A DNA stretch of 64,000 nucleotides from Rhizobium sp. BK399 (GTDB taxonomy: Bacteria; Pseudomonadota; Alphaproteobacteria; Rhizobiales; Rhizobiaceae): positions 62,001-126,000 of the forward strand of contig NZ_JACIAH010000013.1 in assembly GCF_014194695.1 (NCBI RefSeq), in the 5' to 3' direction. Shown here piece by piece: positions 7,427 through 17,620 of the stretch. Positions within the stretch are counted from its first letter, which is position 1; every line of letters begins with the position of its first letter. The notes beneath the pieces are model-generated. The model was not told where the DNA came from, ran no database searches, and was given only the letters and a program-made list of their open reading frames with translations. A program made the position numbers and the translations under genes.

Positions 7427-10400
7427 ATGAACATTTCCGCCACGTCTCCGAACCCGTCCCGCGAGCCCGAAACGAAGCAGATCGATCATAACGACTCGAT
7501 CCGCTCAACTTACCTTTCCATCGAAGATATCAAGGCCATAGGCGCCTCTGTCGCTGCCCGCGGCATAGACTCGCTGCCGGCTTTTGCGCCCTTCGATTTT
7601 TTCGCGCGGCACAAGGAGAACGAAAAGGAGATCCTGCGGGTCTACCGCACCACGGCAACAGACGTGGAATCCGGTGAAACCATCACTCCGGCGGCGGAGT
7701 GGCTGCTCGACAACCACTACATTGTCGAGGAAGCAATCCAGGAAGTGCGTCGCGATTTCCCGCGTCGCTTCTACCGAGAGCTGCCGACGCTTGACGTCAA
7801 CGGCGTACAAGTGCCGCGCACGCTCGCGCTTGCATGGCTCTATGTGGCCCACACCCACAGCACAATCTCGCAGGAAAGCCTCACAGCCCTCGTCGATGGA
7901 TTTCAGCAGAGCGAGACACTGAAGATCGGTGAGCTTTGGGCGCTGCCGTCACTGGTCCGCTACGTTCTCGTGGAGAACCTGCGCCGCATCTCTATCCGTG
8001 TCGAACGCAGCCGCCGGATGCGCCGACGCGCCAATGAGGCTGCGGATGAGCTCGTGCGGCTGACGGACCCGACGAAGGCTGCCGAATATCTCAGGTCGCT
8101 GGAATCGCTTGCGGAAGACAACACCTTCGCGACGCAGTTCCTCTACCGCATGCGTGACGGCTCTCAGGCGTCCAGCGTGGCGATCGCCTGGCTCGACGAA
8201 CGCCTTGAGGCACTCGGGCGCGATACCGAAGAAACGACAATGGCGGAGCACAGCCGCCTGTCCTCCGGCAACGTCACGATGGGCAACATCATTCGCAGTC
8301 TTCGCGAGATCGACGACACCGAATGGTCCGTCTGGGTGGAGCAGGTCAGCCACGTCGACAAGCTGCTTTGGGATCATTCCGATTATGGCGATCTCGATTC
8401 AGGCTCTCGCAACAAATACCGCAAGCAGATCGAAAAGCTTGCCAAGCGCTCGCCGCTGTCGGAAATGGAGATCGCCCAGCTGGCGCTCGATATGACCGAG
8501 GAGGCCAAGGCCTCCGACGAACCGCAGCAGCGTGAACCAAATGTCGGCGGTTTCCTGACCGGCGTGCAAAGACCCAAGCTGGAAGCGCGGTCAAACTATC
8601 GCCCGACTCTGACGCAGCATTTTGTTCGAACCGTTCGTCGGTTTAACTGGCTCTCAATCGCCGTTCCCGTGATCCTTCTGACCATCATCGCGATGGCGAT
8701 CGTCGGGAGGTTCATGGCCAATGCGGGCATGGGTCCACTTGAGATCGCGATCCTGCTGATCATGTTCTCGCTTCCGGCCTCCGAAGGTGCGACCGGCCTC
8801 TTCAACACCGTGCTGTCGTTTTTCGTGACGCCGGCTCGACTGGTCGGTTACGAATTCAAGGAGGGCATCCCCGAGGAGGCCCGTACGCTTCTGGTCGTTC
8901 CGTGCTTGATCTCGAACCGTGACAGTGTTGACGAGCTGGTCCGCAATCTCGAGGTACACTACCTCGCCAACCCCCGCGGCGAGATCTACTTCGCGCTGCT
9001 CAGCGACTGGCCGGACAGCCAGGTCGAGGAAACGCCGGCCGACCTCGAAGTTCTAGACTATGCCCGTCGCGAGGTCGCGAACCTCTCAGCGCGCTATGCC
9101 TTTGATGGCAAGACGCGCTTTTACCTCTTGCATCGCCGCAGGCTCTACAATCCGTCCGAGGGCGCTTGGATGGGCTGGGAGCGCAAACGTGGCAAGCTGC
9201 ACGAACTGAACCTTCTGCTTCGCGGTGATCGCGATACGACCTACCTTCCGGGCGCCAATGTCGTGCCGGCAAACATTCAGTACGTGATGACGCTCGATGC
9301 CGACACGCGCCTTATGCGTGACACGGTCACGAAGCTCGCCGGCAAGCTCTACCATCCGATCAACCGTCCCGTCATCAATCAGGCTACAGGGCGGGTCGAA
9401 AGCGGCTATGGCGTGCTGCAGCCACGTGTCACCCCGTCGCTGACGACAGGCAAGGACGCGTCGGTCTTCCAACGCGTCTTCTCGATCAACCGCGGCCTTG
9501 ATCCCTACGTCTTCACCGTGTCCGACGTCTATCAGGACCTTGCGGGCGAGGGCACCTTCACCGGCAAGGGGCTCTACCAGGTGGATGCCTTCGAGGCATC
9601 TCTGAAAGGGCGAATTGACGAAAACTCGGTGCTCAGCCACGACCTCCTCGAAGGCTCGATGGCGCGCTGCGCGCTCGTCACCGACCTGGAACTGGTTGAA
9701 GATTTCCCGATCCGCTATGAAGTCGAAACCTCGCGTCAGCATCGCTGGGCGCGTGGCGACTGGCAGCTGCTGCCGTATATGTTCAACCCGAAGCATGGTG
9801 TGACCGGGCTCGGCCGTTGGAAGATGTTTGACAATTTACGCCGCTCGCTGACGCCCATCGCCTGGTTTTTCGCCTCCGTGCTCGGCTGGTACTTCATGAG
9901 CCCGCTTGGCGCGCTCGTGTGGCAGATTCTCTTGATTTTCTGCCTCTTTGTCGCCCCGACCCTGTCGCTTATTCACGGCATCATTCCGCGCAGCAGCGAT
10001 GTGGTCGCAAGCGCTCACCTTTATACCGTTTGGTCCGACATTCGTGCGGCCAATGCCCAAGTCGCCTTGCGGATCATCTTCATCGCCGATTCCGCATGCA
10101 TGATGGCCGACGCTATCGGCCGCTCGCTCTATCGCCTGTTTTTCAGCCACAGGCTGATGCTGCAGTGGCGCACGGCGGCGAGCGTCCAAGCGGGCAAGCA
10201 GGGAACGATCCTGTCTTACTACCGGGCCATGTGGCACGCACCAGTATTGGCCTTGTTTGCGCTCGGCTTCGCGGCGCTCTCCGGTGACAATGCATATCTC
10301 GTCGGCGTCCCTTTCGCTTGCCTGTGGATCCTCTCGCCGTTGGTCGCCTACTATGTCAGCCAGTCGGCCGAGACCGAAGACCGACTTGAAGTTGCGGAAT

Positions 10401-13400
10401 CTGTCTCCACCGAGCTTCGCAAGATCGCCCGCCGCACTTGGCGGTATTTCGAGACGTTTACGACCGCCGAGCAGAATTATTTGCCCCCGGACAACGTCCA
10501 GGAAACGCCGCATGTGATTGTGGCCACACGCACGTCTCCGACGAACATCGGCGTCTACCTGCTGTCCGTTGTATCCGGCCGCCAATTCGGATGGTTCTCC
10601 TTCGAAGAAACGATCGAACGGCTTGAGCAGACCATCGCAACGATCGACAAGATGGAAAAATTCCGCGGCCATCTCTTCAACTGGTATCACACCGATACGC
10701 TCCAGACGCTCGGACCGCGTTACGTTTCAGCGGTGGACAGCGGCAACCTTGCCGGCCACTTGATCGCGATTTCGTCCGCCTGCCGCGACTGGGCAGAAGC
10801 GCCGTCGGCCCACATGCAGGGCAACCTCGACGGCGTCGGCGATACGGCGGGTATTCTTGCCGAGGGGCTGTCGGAGCTGCCGGATGATCGCAAGACAGTT
10901 CGTCCGCTGCGCCGCCGCCTCGAGGAACGCATCATCGGCTTCCAGAATGCGCTAGCCGCGGTCAAACGCGAACATGAATTCGCATCGATCCGCATCATCA
11001 ACCTCGCCGTCCTGGCGCGCGACATTCAGAAACTTGCCGCTAACCTCGACCATGAGGTGAAGTCCCCGTTGAGCGCGGAAGTCACGCGCTGGGCGGAATC
11101 GCTGGTTAAGGTCTGCGAAGCCCATATCTCCGACAGCACCTTCGATCTGTCCAACATCGACGCGCTACGGCCTCGCCTGATTGCGCTGCGCGACAAGGCC
11201 CGCGACCTCGCCTTCTCGATGGACTTCGGCTTCTTGTTCCGACCTGAGCGTCGCCTGCTTTCGATCGGCTATCGCGTCGAAAGCGCCGAGCTGGATCAGG
11301 CCTGCTACGACCTGCTGGCGTCGGAATGCCGCCTCACCAGCTTGTTCGGCATCGCGAAGGGCGATCTGCCCACGGAGCATTGGTACCGTCTCGGCCGCCA
11401 GGTCGTTCCGGTTGGCTCGCGCGGCGCGCTTGTCTCCTGGTCCGGTTCGATGTTCGAATACCTCATGCCCCCGCTCGTCATGCAGGAGCGTGGCGGAGGC
11501 ATCCTTAACCAGACCAATAATCTCGTTGTTGTGGAGCAGATGAATCATGCCCGCAAGCTGGGCATCCCGTGGGGTATTTCGGAAGCGGCCTTCAATGCGC
11601 GCGACCATAACCTCAACTACCAGTACACGAATTTCGGCGTCCCATCGCTCGGTCTGAAGCGCGGCCTCGGCCACAACGCGGTCATCGCGCCGTATGCTTC
11701 GATCCTTGCCAGCCAGTACGACCCTGACGCGGCGCTTGAAAACCTACAGCGCCTGCGCAAGCTCGGCGCGCTCGGCAAGTTCGGCTACCACGACGCCGTC
11801 GACTTTACGCCGACCCGCGTGCCGGAAGGCAAGACTTGCGCGGTCGTCTATAACTACTATGCTCACCACCATGGCATGTCGATCGCTGCAGTCGCGAACG
11901 TCGCCTTCAATGGTCACCTGCGCGAACTCTTCCACTCGGATCCAGTGATCGAAGCTGCCGAGCTCCTTCTCCAAGAGAAGGCACCGCGGGATATTCCGGT
12001 CATGAGCGGCAAACACGAATCCGACACCCCCGCTAGCATTCAGGACGATCTGTTGCGCCCTGAACTACGCAAAATCTATGATCCCGCGTCGCGTGATCGC
12101 GAGCTGGTCTTCCTCTCGAACGGCCACTACTCGTTGATGCTGACCGCGACAGGCGCCGGCTATTCGCGGTGGAACGGCCAATCGGTCGCCCGTTGGAAAG
12201 CTGATCCGACCGAGGATCGCTGGGGCACCTTCCTCTTCCTTCGCGATACGGCGACCAACGAATGGTGGTCGGCAACCACGGAGCCGAAGAGTGTCGAAGG
12301 CGAAGAGGTCAAGGTTCTCTTCGCCGACGAAAAGGCGGAGTTCACCAAGACGGTCGGCGACATCACGAGCGAAGTCGAATGCATTGTCGCCACCGAGCAT
12401 GACGCCGAAGCGCGGCGCCTGACCCTTGTCAATTCCGGGACGGAGGATCGATTTATCGAAGTGACCTCCTATCTCGAGCCCGTTCTCGCGACGGACGACG
12501 TCGACAACGCCCATCCGGCATTCGCGCGCATGTTCGTCAAGACGGAGGTCGGAAAGCGCGGTGACGTTATCCGCGTCGAGCGCAACAAGCGCGATCCGAA
12601 CGAGCCGAACATGGCCGTTGCTCACCTTATCGTCGACACCTCCGGCTCGACGCGCGAGACTGAGTTCGAAACGGACCGCCGCAAGTTCCTCGGCCGCGGT
12701 CGCAGCCTCGCGAATGCTGCCGCCTTCGACCCGGGTGCGACCCTTTCCGGCACGGATGGCTTCACCCTCGATCCGGTTCTCTCGCTTCGCCGTACGGTCC
12801 GTGTGCCCCCCGGCAAGAAGGTCAGCGTTATCTTCTGGACCATTGCTGCGCCGAGCCGCAACGAGGTTGACCAGGCAGTCAATCGCTATCGGCATGCTGA
12901 CGCCTTCAACCACGAACTGGTCCAGGCATGGACCCGCACGCAGGTGCAGATGCGCCATGTCGGCGTGACATCGCAGCAGGCCGCGGCCTTTCAGCATCTT
13001 GGCCGTCACCTTGTATATCCGGACATGCACCTGCGCGCCGATGCCGCCGCAGTCGCAGCCGGCATGCAATCGCAGTCATCGCTTTGGCCGCTCGCGATTT
13101 CGGGCGACTTCCCGATCTTCACGCTGCGCGTCACCGACGACATGGACCTCGACGTCGTCAGGGAAGCCCTGCTTGCGCAAGAATACCTACGCTCGCGCGG
13201 CGTCACTGCCGATCTGGTCATCATGAACGAACGTGCATCGTCTTATGCCCAGGACATGCAGCATGCCGTCGACCAGATGGCCGAAAACGTCCGCCGCATG
13301 GGCCAGGCCGATGGTTTGCGTCAGCATATCTTCACGGTGCGCAAGGACTTGATGGAAGAAGCGACGTATCACGCCCTCATCTCCGCCTCGCGTGTCACCT

Positions 13401-15946
13401 TCCACGCCAAGAACGGCAAGATTCTTGACCAGATCAACCGTGCCGTCGCGTTGTTTGCTCCGTCCAAGGAAGAACAGCAGGAACTGGAGCGTGCCGATCG
13501 GGCAAAGGCGCCCGTCAAGCGGGCTGCGCCGACGCCCGCCCCACGTCCGTCAAAGGTCGTAATCGAGGAGCAAGGCGATCTCAATTTCTGGAACGGCATC
13601 GGCGGCTTCGCTGTCGATGGTCGCGAGTATGTCGTGCGTCTTCCCGGTGGCCACGCGACGCCTCAGCCTTGGATCAATGTGATCTCGAATGAAAAATTCG
13701 GCTTCCATGTATCTGCAGAAGGCGCAGGGTTCACGTGGAGTGTAAACTCGCGCGATTATCAGCTGACGTCGTGGTCGAATGACGCGGTCATAAACCGGCC
13801 GGGTGAGGCGATCTACGTTGTCGATCGCGAGAGTGGAGCGGTTTTGACACCGTTTGCGAGCCTCTCGGAACGGCAGGATATTCGCTTCGAAGCACGGCAT
13901 GGCCTGGGCTATTCCGTATTCTCGAGCGTCCAGAATGAAATCGCGCTTGAGGTCACGCAAACCGTCGATCGGGAAAAACCGGTCAAGCTTCAGAGAATCC
14001 GGCTACGCAACACTGGCACCAAGCCGAGGAAGCTGCGGCTCTACGGCTATGTCGAGTGGATTCTCGGCAACAATGCACAAAAGTCGGCGCCGTTCATCCT
14101 CTCGGAGCACGACGCGGAGACGGGTGCGCTGTTTGCCAGCAACAACTACAGCATCGACTACTCCGGTCGCACCGCCTTCTTTGTGGCGAGCGAAAAGCCG
14201 TCGAGCTTTACCGCCAGCCGTCGGGAATTCATCGGCAAGACAGGCACGATCCAGGCACCGCACGCTGTGAGCTCTGCCGCCCTCCTTTCCGGCGCCACCG
14301 AGCTCGACGGCGATCCGGCAGCGGTGCTAGCGATCGATATCGAGATCGCGCCGGGCGAGGAGCGGGATGTCTGCTTCTTCCTCGGCGAAACCAAGACGAG
14401 GGCCGAGGCGAGCGCGGTAATCAACGATATCCGCAAGGTCGCCTTCGACGACGTAGTCCAGGCAAATCGCGGCTTCTGGCAGCATTTCACTGGAAAGCTG
14501 CAGGTTTCCACGCCTGATCAGAGCATGAACAACCTGATCAACACCTGGTTACCTTACCAGAGCCTCGGTTGCCGCATCATGGCGCGCACGGCCTTCTATC
14601 AGGCCAGCGGTGCCTTTGGTTTCCGCGATCAGCTCCAGGATACGCTGGCTTTCATTGTGCACGAGCCGTCGATCGCCCGGAAGCAGATCCTGAACGCCGC
14701 CTCGCGACAATTCCGCGAGGGAGATGTGCAGCACTGGTGGCTGCCCGGTACCGGCGCAGGCGTCCGAACGCTCATTTCGGACGACGTTGTCTGGCTCGCC
14801 TATGCGATTCACCACTACTGCAGCGTTACGGGCGACAAGAGCGTCCTCGACGAACAGCTCGCCTTCCTGGAAGGTCCGGCACTTCTCGAGGGCCAGCATG
14901 ACTCGTTCTATTTGCCTGAGGTGTCCGACGACACCGTCAGCGTTTACGAACATGCCGCCATCGCGCTTGATCTTGCCATCGCCCGGAAGGGCAAGAACGG
15001 TCTGCCGCTGTTCCTCGGCGGGGACTGGAACGACGGCATGAACCGCGTCGGCATCGGCGGACAGGGTACGAGTGTCTGGCTCGGCTGGTTCCTGGCCGGC
15101 GCGCTGCGCTCCTTCACTGCCTATGCCCAAGAGCGCGGCGACACGGCACGTGTCGAGCGGTGGACAAGGCACCTCACCGAGCTCAAGGCTGCGCTTGAAA
15201 CCGTTGCCTGGGATGGCAGCTATTACCGGCGTGGTACCTTTGACGACGGCAGCCTCCTTGGCTCAAAGGAGAGCCTGGAGTGCCAGATCGATTCGATTGC
15301 CCAATCCTGGAGCGTGCTCTCCGGGGAGGGAGATCCGGCGCACGCAGCAAAGGCAATGAACTCAGTGCTGGACAAGCTGGTCGATCCTGAAGCGCGGATC
15401 ATCCGGCTCTTCACCCCGCCCTTTGCTAACTCGGCTAAGGACCCCGGCTATATCAAAGCCTATCCGCCAGGTGTTCGTGAAAACGGCGGCCAATACACCC
15501 ATGCCGCGACCTGGGTGGTGATGGCTCTGGCCGAGCTTGGCCGCGGCGATGAGGCCTTGCGTTGCTTTGAACTCCTCAATCCGATCAGCCATGCGCGGGA
15601 TCCGGCCTCGGCAGAACGCTACCGCGTCGAACCTTACATCATTGCCGCTGACGTCTACGGCGAAGGCTCCCTCACAGGACGCGGCGGCTGGACATGGTAT
15701 ACCGGCTCCGCAGGCTGGCTCTACCGTGCGGTGACCGAGGGGATCCTCGGTATCCGGATAAAGGACAGCCGCTTGCATGTGCGTCCGGCCTTGCCGAGCA
15801 CTTGGGATGGTTTCTCTGCGGAGATCGAACATTTAGGTGCTAAATATCTCATTTCGGTCTCAAAATCGTCCCAACCAAGGGGCTACGATGTGACCATCAA
15901 CGGACGCGAAGTCACCGATCCCGGTGAGGGATATCCGGTCGGATAA
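7427..15946 (+). CDS. ndvB: Cyclic beta-1,2-glucan synthase NdvB
   Basis: A giant inner-membrane enzyme of 2839 residues, normal for NdvB/ChvB/Cgs, that makes cyclic beta-1,2-glucans from UDP-glucose for osmotic adaptation and plant infection. Order seen: cytoplasmic N-terminal region to about 400; membrane segments near 405-465; GT84 glycosyltransferase about 480-800 with the DAD acidic motif near 622 and QHRWARGDW near 770; membrane segments near 808-860 and 936-978; a glycoamylase-like domain around 1340-1500 (VMQERGGGILNQ, YYAHHHGMS); then two phosphorylase-type beta-sandwich regions and a C-terminal GH94 domain with GGDWNDGMNRVG near 2530, thought to control ring size by phosphorolysis. 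ATG 7427 is preferred to TTG 7403, although neither has a strong ribosome-binding site. A strong hairpin and an OpgC-type gene follow. Confidence 0.97.
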   Translation: MNISATSPNPSREPETKQIDHNDSIRSTYLSIEDIKAIGASVAARGIDSLPAFAPFDFFARHKENEKEILRVYRTTATDVESGETITPAAEWLLDNHYIVEEAIQEVRRDFPRRFYRELPTLDVNGVQVPRTLALAWLYVAHTHSTISQESLTALVDGFQQSETLKIGELWALPSLVRYVLVENLRRISIRVERSRRMRRRANEAADELVRLTDPTKAAEYLRSLESLAEDNTFATQFLYRMRDGSQASSVAIAWLDERLEALGRDTEETTMAEHSRLSSGNVTMGNIIRSLREIDDTEWSVWVEQVSHVDKLLWDHSDYGDLDSGSRNKYRKQIEKLAKRSPLSEMEIAQLALDMTEEAKASDEPQQREPNVGGFLTGVQRPKLEARSNYRPTLTQHFVRTVRRFNWLSIAVPVILLTIIAMAIVGRFMANAGMGPLEIAILLIMFSLPASEGATGLFNTVLSFFVTPARLVGYEFKEGIPEEARTLLVVPCLISNRDSVDELVRNLEVHYLANPRGEIYFALLSDWPDSQVEETPADLEVLDYARREVANLSARYAFDGKTRFYLLHRRRLYNPSEGAWMGWERKRGKLHELNLLLRGDRDTTYLPGANVVPANIQYVMTLDADTRLMRDTVTKLAGKLYHPINRPVINQATGRVESGYGVLQPRVTPSLTTGKDASVFQRVFSINRGLDPYVFTVSDVYQDLAGEGTFTGKGLYQVDAFEASLKGRIDENSVLSHDLLEGSMARCALVTDLELVEDFPIRYEVETSRQHRWARGDWQLLPYMFNPKHGVTGLGRWKMFDNLRRSLTPIAWFFASVLGWYFMSPLGALVWQILLIFCLFVAPTLSLIHGIIPRSSDVVASAHLYTVWSDIRAANAQVALRIIFIADSACMMADAIGRSLYRLFFSHRLMLQWRTAASVQAGKQGTILSYYRAMWHAPVLALFALGFAALSGDNAYLVGVPFACLWILSPLVAYYVSQSAETEDRLEVAESVSTELRKIARRTWRYFETFTTAEQNYLPPDNVQETPHVIVATRTSPTNIGVYLLSVVSGRQFGWFSFEETIERLEQTIATIDKMEKFRGHLFNWYHTDTLQTLGPRYVSAVDSGNLAGHLIAISSACRDWAEAPSAHMQGNLDGVGDTAGILAEGLSELPDDRKTVRPLRRRLEERIIGFQNALAAVKREHEFASIRIINLAVLARDIQKLAANLDHEVKSPLSAEVTRWAESLVKVCEAHISDSTFDLSNIDALRPRLIALRDKARDLAFSMDFGFLFRPERRLLSIGYRVESAELDQACYDLLASECRLTSLFGIAKGDLPTEHWYRLGRQVVPVGSRGALVSWSGSMFEYLMPPLVMQERGGGILNQTNNLVVVEQMNHARKLGIPWGISEAAFNARDHNLNYQYTNFGVPSLGLKRGLGHNAVIAPYASILASQYDPDAALENLQRLRKLGALGKFGYHDAVDFTPTRVPEGKTCAVVYNYYAHHHGMSIAAVANVAFNGHLRELFHSDPVIEAAELLLQEKAPRDIPVMSGKHESDTPASIQDDLLRPELRKIYDPASRDRELVFLSNGHYSLMLTATGAGYSRWNGQSVARWKADPTEDRWGTFLFLRDTATNEWWSATTEPKSVEGEEVKVLFADEKAEFTKTVGDITSEVECIVATEHDAEARRLTLVNSGTEDRFIEVTSYLEPVLATDDVDNAHPAFARMFVKTEVGKRGDVIRVERNKRDPNEPNMAVAHLIVDTSGSTRETEFETDRRKFLGRGRSLANAAAFDPGATLSGTDGFTLDPVLSLRRTVRVPPGKKVSVIFWTIAAPSRNEVDQAVNRYRHADAFNHELVQAWTRTQVQMRHVGVTSQQAAAFQHLGRHLVYPDMHLRADAAAVAAGMQSQSSLWPLAISGDFPIFTLRVTDDMDLDVVREALLAQEYLRSRGVTADLVIMNERASSYAQDMQHAVDQMAENVRRMGQADGLRQHIFTVRKDLMEEATYHALISASRVTFHAKNGKILDQINRAVALFAPSKEEQQELERADRAKAPVKRAAPTPAPRPSKVVIEEQGDLNFWNGIGGFAVDGREYVVRLPGGHATPQPWINVISNEKFGFHVSAEGAGFTWSVNSRDYQLTSWSNDAVINRPGEAIYVVDRESGAVLTPFASLSERQDIRFEARHGLGYSVFSSVQNEIALEVTQTVDREKPVKLQRIRLRNTGTKPRKLRLYGYVEWILGNNAQKSAPFILSEHDAETGALFASNNYSIDYSGRTAFFVASEKPSSFTASRREFIGKTGTIQAPHAVSSAALLSGATELDGDPAAVLAIDIEIAPGEERDVCFFLGETKTRAEASAVINDIRKVAFDDVVQANRGFWQHFTGKLQVSTPDQSMNNLINTWLPYQSLGCRIMARTAFYQASGAFGFRDQLQDTLAFIVHEPSIARKQILNAASRQFREGDVQHWWLPGTGAGVRTLISDDVVWLAYAIHHYCSVTGDKSVLDEQLAFLEGPALLEGQHDSFYLPEVSDDTVSVYEHAAIALDLAIARKGKNGLPLFLGGDWNDGMNRVGIGGQGTSVWLGWFLAGALRSFTAYAQERGDTARVERWTRHLTELKAALETVAWDGSYYRRGTFDDGSLLGSKESLECQIDSIAQSWSVLSGEGDPAHAAKAMNSVLDKLVDPEARIIRLFTPPFANSAKDPGYIKAYPPGVRENGGQYTHAATWVVMALAELGRGDEALRCFELLNPISHARDPASAERYRVEPYIIAADVYGEGSLTGRGGWTWYTGSAGWLYRAVTEGILGIRIKDSRLHVRPALPSTWDGFSAEIEHLGAKYLISVSKSSQPRGYDVTINGREVTDPGEGYPVG

Positions 15947-15979
15947 CAGCATTCTTCCACGCTAATCATCCGGCGATTC

Positions 15980-16013
15980 GTTGCGGCCAAAAGGGAACCC
16001 TTTTGGCCGCAAC
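15980..16013. terminator. Long perfect hairpin between ndvB and opgC
   Basis: Two perfect 16-base arms (left arm GTTGCGGCCAAAAGGG) separated by AA, starting 33 bases after the ndvB stop and ending 32 bases before the opgC start. There is no T-tract downstream, so it may be a transcript stabiliser, a partial terminator or a protein-binding site rather than a standard intrinsic terminator. Confidence 0.6.
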
Positions 16014-16045
16014 TGCGTTTGCAAATCGTAAAGCAGGAGAAGTCC

Positions 16046-17266
16046 ATGGCCGTAGCGCTTGAAGGAAAGATCAGCGCCAAGCAAATTTCTGTGTCGGTAG
16101 CGACGCCGAAACGTGACACCAGATTGGACGTTCTGCGCGGCCTCGCGCTCATCACGATTTTTATCAATCATGTTCCAGGGCAGATTTTTGAGAATCTCAC
16201 AACCAAGAATTTTGGATTTTCCGATGCAGCCGAAGGCTTCGTCCTAATCTCGGGGATTGCGGTCGGCCTGGCCTATGGATCGCGCTTTCAACCGGCCACC
16301 TGGTGGCAGACGGCGATGAAGGCCACGAAGCGATCGTTTACACTTTACCTGGCTCACATGATTACGACGTTCATGACGCTGGCTCTTTTTCTGACCGGCG
16401 CTTGGATCTTCCATCGGCCTGGGCTTCTGTGTGAGATCAACATCCTTGCCGTTCTCACCAATCTGAAGGCCGGCATTCCCTCGCTGCTACTGCTTGGGCA
16501 CCAGATCGGCTACAACAATATTCTCCCGATGTATGGCGCACTGATGTTGATGGTGCCGGTCATACTGTTGCTCAATGCCGTAAGCCCGCTCCTTGCGCTT
16601 GCCGTTTCGGGCGCCGTATGGCTGGTTGCCGGCGTCTACGAAATTGCTCCTCACAACATGCTGATTGAGGGCTATTGGTTCCTTAACCCGTTGTCCTGGC
16701 AATTCCTCTTCACCATCGGCATTGTCGGAATGATGCATGTGCGCCGCGGCGGCAAACTGCCGCAACATCCCGTTCTCTTTGGACTTGCGGCCGCCTATGT
16801 CACCTTGTCCTTTGCCTGGGTTGTCGGTCAACTCTGGAGTTTCGGAATTGCGCTGGCGTCGTTCGGGTTGCCGCCGGTGCTGACGGGCTTCGACAAAACA
16901 TTCCTGTCGCTGCCGAGGCTGCTGCACGTCCTGGCACTCACCTATCTCGTCCTCAATATTCCAGCGATCTCGCGCTTGCTTCGCAGGTCCACGGACAACC
17001 CGCTGACCATTCTTGGTCGCCATTCGCTCAGCATTTTTGTCGCCGGCACGATTTTGGCGATGGTGGGTCAGGTGGTGCTCTACATCAACAACCACGATCG
17101 CATCGTCGGCCCGATCTTTGTGGTGATCGGCATCGCTGTCCAGTTTGCCTATGCCTATCATCTTGAGCGTAAGCGGAAATTGGAGGCCGGGAGCCACAGG
17201 CGGTTGCCCGACCGAGGTTTCGTTCCGGTTCCCGCGCACGTCGATCGTTCTAGGGATCGGCGTTAG
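16046..17266 (+). CDS. opgC: OpgC-family membrane protein, probable glucan acyl (succinyl) transferase
   Basis: A 406-residue polytopic inner-membrane protein of the OpgC_C / acyltransferase-3-like group. The N-terminal hallmark is RLDVLRGLALITIFINHV (near residue 30), followed by about ten hydrophobic segments and a basic C-terminal tail (HLERKRK...). ATG 16046 has GGAG at 16036-16039 with a 6-base spacer; upstream TTG 16019 is not needed. The family transfers succinyl groups to osmoregulated periplasmic glucans in Rhodobacter and Brucella relatives. Its position right behind ndvB fits decoration of the cyclic glucan backbone; the actual substituent here is inference. Confidence 0.85.
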   Translation: MAVALEGKISAKQISVSVATPKRDTRLDVLRGLALITIFINHVPGQIFENLTTKNFGFSDAAEGFVLISGIAVGLAYGSRFQPATWWQTAMKATKRSFTLYLAHMITTFMTLALFLTGAWIFHRPGLLCEINILAVLTNLKAGIPSLLLLGHQIGYNNILPMYGALMLMVPVILLLNAVSPLLALAVSGAVWLVAGVYEIAPHNMLIEGYWFLNPLSWQFLFTIGIVGMMHVRRGGKLPQHPVLFGLAAAYVTLSFAWVVGQLWSFGIALASFGLPPVLTGFDKTFLSLPRLLHVLALTYLVLNIPAISRLLRRSTDNPLTILGRHSLSIFVAGTILAMVGQVVLYINNHDRIVGPIFVVIGIAVQFAYAYHLERKRKLEAGSHRRLPDRGFVPVPAHVDRSRDRR

Positions 17267-17387
17267 GAGGCGAGACGCTTTCGGCGGTTCGACGCTCCCA
17301 GCCCGCTATCCTGCTGCGTACTCCAATTGCAAAAACCTTGACTCCTGTGGAAAACCTTTTAAGAGCAACGGCGGAAAAGGAATATCC

Positions 17388-17507
17388 ATGGTTCGCCACG
17401 AACACGCCATTGCTGCATGCAATGACCGGGCACTTAGTGCCGGGATGGATATTGCCGTTCCGGTTTCTTCCAAAACCAAGGCCAAAACGACGACGAAAAC
17501 CGTCTAA
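17388..17507 (+). CDS. Possible small hypothetical protein (39 aa)
   Basis: ATG 17388 with AAAAGG at 17375-17380 and a 7-base spacer opens a frame of 39 residues beginning MVRHEHAIAACNDRALSAG and ending in a Lys/Thr-rich tail (KTKAKTTTKTV). No domain is seen. It lies alone in the 354-base gap between opgC and asd, where nothing else was found apart from a TTGACT at 17338-17343. The call rests on the ribosome-binding site and codon pattern only. Confidence 0.33.
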   Translation: MVRHEHAIAACNDRALSAGMDIAVPVSSKTKAKTTTKTV

Positions 17508-17620
17508 CGTCTCTGGCCTGCCGCTCTCTCCCCGGCTCGGCTGGGGACAAGGAAGACGCGATGTTTTCGCGCTTCCCCCCTCACCGGACAAGAGGAGAGA
17601 AGAGAAAGAGAGCTTGAGAA

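Noticed and set aside
12065..13069. A 334-codon minus-strand frame inside ndvB
   Set aside because: Antisense shadow of ndvB coding sequence.
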